The position numbers were made by a program, and so were the translations under genes. The notes below the pieces were generated by a model, which did no database searches, had not been told where the DNA came from, and worked only from the letters and a program-made list of their open reading frames with translations. Shown piece by piece: positions 56,128-64,000 of a stretch of 64,000 nucleotides of DNA; within the stretch, counting starts at the first letter, position 1; each line of letters starts with the position of its first letter. The stretch lies in the NCBI GenBank assembly GCA_009733575.1, contig ML769484.1, positions 1 through 64,000 on the forward strand, in the 5' to 3' direction. The stretch is from Gymnopus androsaceus JB14. Its lineage: Eukaryota; Basidiomycota; Agaricomycetes; Agaricales; Omphalotaceae.

Positions 56128-58150
56128 TCACGCAATGACTCGGCATTTTAAATCTCCACCACCCACCATGGCAATGGTCGCTCCCAAGCACCATCCTAGC
56201 TCCGTATCCTGAATCTTCTTGCCAATAGTCACATCTCGCTCAGCGCTAAACTCGTATCCAAGTCTCAATAAACCATGCATGAAGGTAAGATCAAGACACC
56301 ATTCAGGTCGATCTTCGAGCTCGTCCATCACTGTTTTACTGCTCCCCCATCGAGCAACCCAAGCATCACGACCGAGACAGACGTCTTTGGCTAGAGAGGC
56401 GATGGTGGAAACGGCTATCTTGTCAGGATTGATGCCAGAGGCATCCGTGGAAAGAAGGGGGTCCAGGCGATCGAAGAAGTAGGATAGAAGCAGGACCTTT
56501 CCAGAGGTGAAGGAGTCGAGGAGCGAGGGCTGATAAACACCGTTGAACGAGCAGGGTTTGAGTTCGCATATTCTAGATAAATGTAAGAGACATGAACATA
56601 AAAAAGAGTGCTAAAATCCTTACGAGTCTTTCGCCATAACTAGCTCAACTACACGATTGCAGGCATCAAAGCTACCAATCTGTTCGCCATCCATAACGAC
56701 AGTCTTCGTGGTGTTGGTACGCTCATCCTTAATGTCGACGTTGCGCTTCGTTCCGCGCGCTAGACAAGGACTTCCAATAGTGGCGGGGACAGTGTCCACT
56801 GCGCCTGCACCAGGATTCCTAAGAGATGCCATAAAGTCGACGAGCGAATGTACATGGGCTCGTGCCTCCATCAGACCATACCCAAGATAAGAGTGCTGGT
56901 ACAGCACATGCGTCCTACCTCCAAACTCGAGCTCGTACTTGTGTTCTCCTTCTTCCATAGCCGAGTCTGGTGTGGAGAATGTCGGCTCAAAGACTATCTG
57001 AGTCGAAGCGCCTCCAAGGTCGAGCACAGCGTAGGTTGGGGTGTTAGAGGGAGTGTCTGCACGGATTGTGCTGAGCAGATAATTGGCTGTGATCCATGCG
57101 TATACACCCTCGTCCTTGCCATCCATGATAACAACGCCATCCGGCTCGTGGAGTTTGAAAGGATATTTTTCGTTGATTCTAAGCGTGACTGCGTCCAGAA
57201 TGTCTTTGCTCTGTGAACCAGGCAATAACCGTAGACCGGCTGTTGCTTTGACCGCAACGGGAGTACAAGAGCGCAAAGACGAGGGAACGACAGTCACGGC
57301 TCTGTTTAGAAGGATATCCAAGCTCTCTGCTGCGTCCCGAGGGTTGCCAGCGAATTTGGAAAGACCTGGCTGGCGTTGCATAAACACCTCATATTCGTAC
57401 GACGGTGAGGAGCCACAGTTGTTGAATTTGTAGATGTGGATACGAGAACCGGTTGAGCCAGCATCGATCATCAATGCATACTGAACGAGAGGGAGATGTT
57501 CAGCGTAAGGAGCTGTGCAATGGGTGGTTTTCGAAGGATCTGGGTCTTCTTCGAAAGAAGTCGGGTGAGTGGAGGGAGATGAGGGCTTCGAATCAACAGG
57601 AGGGGCAGGAGGGGCGGGAGGTGGCTTGGGAATTGAAGGGATGACTACTGGGTCTACTTCTGGGTGCGCAGTTGTGTAGACTACTATTAAAAGCATTAGT
57701 TTTGGCTTCAATTATCTATCAATGTGACTTACTTTCATCCTCGTTAGTTTCAGCTGGCCAAGAAAGTGCTTTTGTAGGCTCATGAGGACCGAAAAACCAC
57801 ACAAGCCCAATAATCACCGCAGCGCCGATGGCAAGTTTTTTCCACCCAAAGCGTTTCTTGCCTCCCATCCTACTTGGACCCATTCCTCCTTCTAGCCGCT
57901 CATAATTACTGCTTCGAGGAGAGATTGCCATCCCTATATTATTTCCCAAATTATCTGTACTTTCTCCGGCCAGGTTTACAGATTTTGAAAATTGTATGCT
58001 TCGTGAACGAGTGTGATTGGTCGAGTTTTCTGGAGGAATAGAGGCTCCTGTTGAACGTCCCGAATAAGAAGAGGAAGAAGAAGAAGTTTGGCGATCTATT
58101 TCGTCACTGGATGAGTTTGAGCCAATGTGGTGGTTGACGCTGCCATTCAT
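56128..58150 (-). CDS. GDA1: Golgi guanosine diphosphatase GDA1 (GDA1/CD39 apyrase family)
   Basis: Gda1 hydrolyses GDP in the Golgi lumen to allow nucleotide-sugar exchange during glycosylation. Type II topology: a cytosolic Ser-rich N terminus (MNGSVNHHIGSNSSSDEID), one membrane span (LAIGAAVIIGLVWFFGP), a proline-rich stem, then the catalytic domain. Apyrase-conserved regions: ACR1 LMIDAGSTGSRIHIYKF, ACR3 AVKATAGLRLLPG, catalytic-Glu region MDGKDEGVYAWITANYLL, ACR4 AVLDLGGASTQIVFEP, ACR5 YLGYGLMEARA. It ends GGGDLKCRVIA at 56128. Two introns: one after the membrane exon (near 57720) and one after MAKDS (near 56615). All in frame. Confidence 0.95.
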
Positions 58151-61100
58151 TGCTTGGGCGTCTAATTGGAGCAGCGCGTCTTCGTTTTATTTGCCAAAGC
58201 CACAGCCTTAATGGAGGTAAGTATTCGAGTTCTAGAAGGTGCTATTGAAGTTTTACTCAGAAGCAGCGCAAACGTATGGCCCAATACTAGACGCAGCATA
58301 AGATGGACAAAGACGTCTTTTTCGGCTCTGGTGACTGCTGGCGCAAGAATGTCAACCGCTGGCAGCTGTATGGATAAACGCACGCGATATCTGCCAAAAT
58401 TAACAAACGGGAGATTGCTTCGACCCCCTTCGTATGCATCGACCACTCTCCTCCTATCTCGCATCGCCGCGCCAACAGGTACCGGAAAGCCTATCACGCA
58501 TCTGGCACATCTCTCGTCTCCTTGAACTTGTCAAACCAGTTACCAGACTGAATCGTCCGAGTTGACTAGTGGTTTCCGACCTTTAGACGCTCGTGTTCAT
58601 CGCTTCAAATGAGATTCCTGGATCTTTGGAAGAACTACGACTAGTCCACAGCATATCATTCTTATCGGCTCGCGTGCTCCATTTGCAAAGGAAAAGCTGA
58701 TGAAGAAACAGAAGACTTAAGTTTCTCTTACGCGCGTTAAACGATTCAATCCCATTTTAGGGATCCGGAGACTCCCAGAAAACGGCGCAAGCAACGGGTT
58801 GAGGTGAAGAACGACCGTTAAGGCTCACTGGTCTCGCCCGAATCATCCTCACCCGGCGCTTCTCAGTGCTCATTAAGGTCCACCTCGAGTGGCAAGACTA
58901 GCTCCGTTGAATATCTGGCTAAGAGAACTGGACCATCGTTTCATCAGAATCAACAATGTGGAACATACGAGTATCTAGGTCCATATGTTCCTCATGCTGT
59001 TACCGTCAAGCTCGTCTTCTCCCCTCTTCATTCACCTTCCTTTGATCTCGTTCGCCCCGATGGGTGGTCCCTCTCCCATCTGTAAAACCTGCATCTGGCT
59101 GCCCAACGATTGCTACTCATTCGACAAATTCATTCATTATCCATTCTTTACTCCTCCCAGACGCATTGGTAGAGGTCTGGAAGCCGATCTACCATCAGAC
59201 GCTCAATTGGCCCTTCCATGTCCTTCCCGTAAACTCTCAACCACCATAGAGCTTAAAAGCTCTTGCGTTGCCCACAGAAAGCGGAACATGCATTCAACAT
59301 CTCGCTCAAGGCTCTCTCCCTTTTGAGCCATCCAAACTTTTTCCGAACCCACAGACCTACCCTGATTACTTATATATATTCTATGTACACTGTCGTGTCT
59401 GCAGTTTCCTACTCTCAGCCTATCATTCGTTTCTTCGCTGATTACTTTCCGATCTAGTTTAGATCCCTAAGCTTTGTCGAGTCCCATGACAGAAAAAAAT
59501 CGGACAGTTTGCTTGTACTCATTAGATTCTACCTGGCCCGATAAGTCGGGAAAGTCGGGTTCCGCCAATTATCAGTCAGTCGTAGTTTCAGAGTCAAATC
59601 GTCCATTCCCGGACTTCCCCCAAGTTCTCGCACCATGCTCTTAGTCGACTTGACCTGTACCCTGATGGTAGCGTTGCTCGAGATGCGACTACAGCTACCG
59701 CTTCCACATCAGAGTCTTCCACATCCTTGTGCGTGCATTCAGGGATGGAGTGAGTTCTTTTGAAGATCTTAACAATCCTTCTAGTATGAACACTCTAATT
59801 CTCCTTCTTGGCCGTCTGGGCGTGCTCGATGCAAAACCTCATTTGGTGATCATGCGATATCGTACCATGAAACTGTCCAGTTTCTCGCAAAGTCGCTGCT
59901 GCATACAGGGGCGTGGAAGAAAGAAACAAGGAGGTAATTCCTGTGGTTCCGCGGGAAAGAGTGCTGTGGACTTCTTCGCGTCGAGATATGGGACGAAATG
60001 ATTCAGGGACTATGGGATAGTTCTAAAAGTTAGAGATTCTTTTCCTGAAGAAGGTTTCAAATGGACGACGACGGCCCTTCAGTCACTGGGAAGGGGTTGG
60101 GATGGCCAAGCCGGAGTTGCTATGCCCGATATCGGGATGCCAGGAGCATTTGCTTTTGACAAAGAGCGAATATCAGCAGTATCTCGACTGTGATTCGCAA
60201 AAGCAACTCCTTCTCGGTGGGGAGTTCTCGGAATCCCGGCACTCACCAACACAGTCTCTTGTGAATATTTCGAATCTTGTTGCAAGTAAAACATGTACGC
60301 TTCAATATATGGATTTAGGTTACAAAGCATGTGTCAGTATGCTCGCGACTACCTTACCCTTCTAAGACAACTGAGCTAACCTCAACCTGACTTTGATAAC
60401 CAGAGCTCAGGTCGCCGGAATGGGCCTCAAATGTAACCTTGAATGAGTCTCTTCAGGTCCACGTTCCAAACATTTTCTTTTCTAAAGCAACAGCCTTATG
60501 GATAAGTACGTGACTACGTCATTGTACATATTTCGAATTCCAAAAGGCGCTGTAAGTGAAAAAGAAGCAGAAAAACAATTTAAGAAAACCACGCGAATGT
60601 TAAATGCATTCCCCATAAAAATACTGAAGCCGCGTTTTTGCAAGTTTTTAGCCAGACGGCCGAACAATGCCTCTTCATTCTCGTTCTCTTTCACGGATCT
60701 GTTCGTTTTGCAGTTCCTGCAGATACATACCTGACCAGTACTTTCTCCAGGTCTGCAATGTCCTTCAGCAGTGCTATGAATCTGCTCCGGGTCAAGCAGA
60801 TAGATAAGATCTGAGAGACTCAGAGAAATCTGGCCTGAAGCCTGAAAGCGCAAGTTTGCAATTCCGCCCCTTCTGTTCGTGTACCACCGTGCATGAGGGA
60901 GACTAGGTCAGCTCAAGGAAGGCTGACTGAACTGAAAAGCCCTCGTTGGTCAATCGCAAACAACGCCCGCCTAGAGAGCAAAGACCGTTCTTTTCCAAAC
61001 AAAAAGACTGTAAAAAATAAATTACTAAACTATACCAGACCGGAACCTCCACTAGTACCAGAATACATACTACAACGGCTCAACAATAAATATTTTAACC
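58151..61100. other. 2.9 kb spacer between GDA1 copies, no confident gene
   Basis: Plus-strand fragments such as TPRKRRKQRVEVKND (near 58775) and QCGTYEYLGPYVPHAVTV (near 58950) look like pieces of a decayed regulatory or other protein gene, but stops are frequent and no domain can be named. The overlapping frames at 58162-58525 on both strands are unsupported. 60833-60990 repeats the sequence 3' of GDA1 (55885-56010). Confidence 0.35.
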
Positions 61101-62905
61101 TCATGCAATGACACGGCATTTTAATTCTCCACCACCCAACATGGCAATGGCCGCTCCCAAATACCATCCTAGCTCCGCGCCCTGAATCGTCTTACCAGTA
61201 ACTATATCTTGCTCATCACTAAACTCGTATCCAAGTCTCAATAAACTATGCATGAAGGTAAGATCAAGACACCATTCAGGTTGCTCTTCGAGGTGGTTCA
61301 TCACTGCTTTACGGTTCCCCCATCGAGTAACCCAAGCATCACGACCGAGACATACGTCTTTGGCTAGAGAGGCGATGGTGGAGACGGTTATGTCAGGACC
61401 AATGCCAAACAGAAGGGGGCGCAGGCGATCGAAGAAGTAGGATAGAAGCAGGACCTTGCCAGAGGCGAAGGTGTCGAAAAGCGAAGGCTGATAGACACCG
61501 TTGAACGAGCAGGGTTTGAGTTCGCATATTCTAGATAGTAGATGTAAGAGACATGAACATAAAAAAGAGTGTTAAAATCCTTACGAGTCTTTCGCCATAA
61601 CAAGCTCGACTATATGGTTACAGGCATCAAAGCTACCAATCTGCTCGCCGTCCATAACGACAGTCTTTCTGGTATGCTTATCCCGAATGTCAACGTTGAG
61701 CTTCGTTCCGCGCGCTAGACAAGGGTTCCCAATAGCGGCGGGGGCTGTACCCACTGCGCCTGCACCAGGATTCCTAAGAGATGCCATAGAGTCGACGAGC
61801 GAATGTACATGGGCTCGTGCTTCCGTCAGACCATACCCAAGGTAAGAGTGCTGGTACAGAACATGCTTCCTTCCTCCAAACTCGAGCTCGTACTTGTGTT
61901 CTCCTTCTTCCATAGCCGAGTCTGGCGTGGAGAATGTCGGCTCAAAGACTATCCGAGTCGAGGCGCCTCCAAGGTCGAGCACAGCGTATGTTGGAGTGTT
62001 GGCGGGAGTGTCGGCACGGATTGTGTTGAGCAGATAGTTGGCTGTGATCCATGCGTATACACCCTCGTCCTTGCCATCCATGATAACAACGCCGTCCGGC
62101 TCATGGAGTTTGAAAGGATACTTTCCGTTAATTCTAATCGTGATTGCGTCCAGAGTGGCTTTGATCTGTGGCAAAAACCGTGCAGCAGCCGTTGCTTTGA
62201 CCGCAACGGGAGTACAAGAGCGTAAAGACGAAGGAACGACAGCCACGGCTCTGTCTAGAAGGACATCCAAGCTCTCTGCTGCGTCCCGAGGTTTACCAGT
62301 GAACGCAAATTGGTAGAGACCTAGCTGGCGTTGCATAGATACCTCATATTCGTACGACGGTGAAGAGCCACAGTTGTTGAACTTGTAGATGTGGATACGA
62401 GAAACGAATAAGCCTGCATCGATCATCAATGCATACTGAACGAGAGGAAGATGTGCAGCGTAAGGAGCTGTGCAATGTGTGGTTTTCGAGGGATCTGGGT
62501 CTTTTCCGAAAGAAGCCGGGGGAGGCAAAGGAGGTGACTTGGGAATTGAAGGTATGACTACTGGGTCTATTACTTCTGGATGCGGAGTTGTGTAGACTAC
62601 TTTTGAAAGTATCAGTTTTTGGCCCTAATTATCTATCAATGTGACTTACTTCTTTCAGCCTCGTTAGTATTAGATAGCCATGAAAGAACGTTTGTAGGCA
62701 CATGAGGACCGAAAAACCACAGTAATCCAATAATCACCCCAGCGCTGAAGGCAAGTATTTTCCAGCCAACCTGTTTCTGGGTTTCCATCCTACTTGGACC
62801 CATTTCTCCTTCTACATTGCTCTGGGGAGAGATTACCATCTCTTTATTATTTTCCAAATCATCTGTACTTTCTCCGGCCAGTTTTATAGATTTTAAAGAT
62901 TGCAT
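61101..62905 (-). CDS. GDA1 tandem paralog with altered phosphate-binding motifs
   Basis: It has the same gene structure as GDA1. Sequence similarity reaches up to 63085 (MNGVSTTIHHHH), but that start is out of frame with the rest; the first in-frame ATG is 62905 (MQSLKSIKLAGESTDD), which still keeps the membrane span (LAFSAGVIIGLLWFFGP). The stem is shorter. ACR1 is DAGLFVSRIHIYKF where GDA1 has DAGSTGSRIHIYKF; ACR3 is KATAAARFLPQ versus KATAGLRLLPG, with a small deletion after it; ACR4 is DLGGASTRI versus DLGGASTQI. The catalytic-Glu region (MDGKDEGVYAW) and ACR5 (YLGYGLTEAR) are unchanged. The frame is open through both catalytic exons to GGGELKCRVIA (61101). Probably a pseudo-enzyme or a young pseudogene. 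Confidence 0.85.
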
Positions 62906-63088
62906 GCTTTGTAAACGAGTGTGGTTGTTCGAGCTTTCTGGAGGAATAGAGGATCCTGTTGAACGCCAGGAATAAGAAGTCTGGGTGAGTTTGAGTCAGT
63001 ATCATGATGGTGATGGATGGTGGTTGACACTCCATTCATTTGCTTGGGCGTCCAATAGGCTCGGTCGATAGGCTGGTAGTGGTACAAC

Positions 63089-64000
63089 TGGGAAACTCTT
63101 GAGTGATTGGCGCACGAGTTTGAAAATTTTGATGCCGGCCTTGGCGTTTAGCCGTTCTCCATCGTCGTACAGGTCGTTGAGCATCGTCGCGTTCTTGACC
63201 CAAAATTTGTACGATATCAATGAGCATTCACTCTTAATCTCTAATTATTGACTTCATTTGCCAAAAATGAACCGTCCTAGACCTTTTCCCTACTATCCAT
63301 TATTGGTTCAGGATACACTGCACTCTGACCTATCTCTATGGACCACAGTACTTCTGACCCTGTACATCCTCTTCACAATAAACACTGCATTGTAATACAT
63401 CGAATCTCAACAAATGAGAACCTTCTTGCAATTGTTTCTTCACTGCATAAAGATTTCCGGACAAGTCCTATAGAGCTCATTCTAACAACAATCGGGTCAC
63501 TGGTTGAGTTCGCGGATTATCGGTCTAAGTTATACAGTTCCACCGCATTGGAAAGCTGCTGAATATGGTAGACTCAGATGCTCGAGGACAGACAAAGTTA
63601 AAGGGTTGGATGAAGTTCAAGACTGTGGAGTATATGGAAGAGATGTGTTCTTTGTATTTGACTTACATATGTGAGCTATCCAAGACCACATGCCAAATGG
63701 TTAGAGTGAGTGAAGCAGCAGAATAGAGCACAGCGGGCATGCTGTGCAGCTGGATGTGAAATAGTCTGCAGCATGGAGGCTTGTCTCCGTTAGATTTTCC
63801 AGTTGTTTGAATAAAGTGACGTTCATTGTAGTTAAGAGTCGAAATCCGCTGCGACCAATTCGCGATTCTAGAAGTGAAATTCAGGAAAAAGGAATGGAGT
63901 GATTGAAGATGTACTATGACATACATGGTTTTCTTGAATAAGCTTCGATGGCGAAACCGATATAGATGATTCGTTTAGGGCTCAAAAGGGCCGGAAGTAC
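63089..64000. other. no supported gene
   Basis: Only short frames. A plus-strand stretch (63338-63562) reads IELILTTIGSLVEFADYRSK without a recognisable family. A gene may continue beyond the window. Confidence 0.4.

Noticed and set aside
58162..59326. Zn2Cys6 or other transcription factor gene between the GDA1 copies
   Set aside because: Basic and short protein-like fragments exist, but stops are frequent and no six-cysteine cluster is found.
1..64000. tRNA, rRNA genes and CRISPR arrays
   Set aside because: Scanning for GTTCGAATC-type T-loops gave no candidate with a foldable partner; no rRNA-like or CRISPR-like repeat structure is present, as expected for a fungal window.

Overview
The window looks like a piece of a basidiomycete (Agaricomycete-type) nuclear genome. 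Genes are broken by many 45-75 nt GT-AG introns. They include a fungal FET3/FTR1 iron-uptake pair, a DUF6593-like protein, an F-box protein of a type seen in mushrooms, and four copies of an uncharacterised seven-helix membrane protein. The repeats include a Ty3/gypsy element with a chromodomain.

Layout. 1-10082 is a compact housekeeping block: a hypothetical membrane protein, VPS28 (ESCRT-I), TBP, a Swi5-like recombination factor, an RCC1-repeat (ATS1/KTI13-like) protein, a small hypothetical gene and cytosolic tryptophanyl-tRNA synthetase (WRS1). 10937-14420 is 7TM gene (a), split by a 1.97 kb terminal-inverted-repeat (TIR) element. 14990-26145 is a nest of transposons: a decayed gag-like ORF interrupted by a complete gypsy element (15160-22249, TSD ATGAG) that itself carries a mariner-like MITE, by a TIR element inserted inside a copy of itself (22459-24554), and by a hAT-like MITE (25407-25998). 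26308-32023 is a second, decayed copy of the WRS1-7TM segment. It begins with a fragment of the downstream F-box gene and is interrupted by a second hAT-like MITE and a solo LTR. 33129-47373 is gene-rich again: F-box protein, LOG-family protein, FET3 and FTR1 back to back, LCP5/neuroguidin and HAT1 back to back, and a DUF6593-like protein. 47779-51481 holds 7TM copies (c) and (d) on the minus strand. 52985-55289 holds a small membrane protein and an FAD monooxygenase. 56128-63088 holds two tandem GDA1/CD39-family nucleoside diphosphatases, the second with damaged phosphate-binding motifs.

How the genes relate. The clearest functional unit is the divergent FET3-FTR1 pair (high-affinity iron uptake). 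Their shared promoter holds two inverted ATCAGATAA sites, matching the consensus of fungal iron-responsive GATA repressors. The accessory half is a record of segmental duplication, transposon insertion and C-to-T decay.

Caution: several essential genes (VPS28, WRS1, HAT1, LCP5, the RCC1 protein) carry single-base indels that break otherwise conserved reading frames. TBP, FET3, FTR1 and GDA1 are clean. Uncorrected assembly indels are the likeliest cause. Exon boundaries were placed by eye and some are uncertain.
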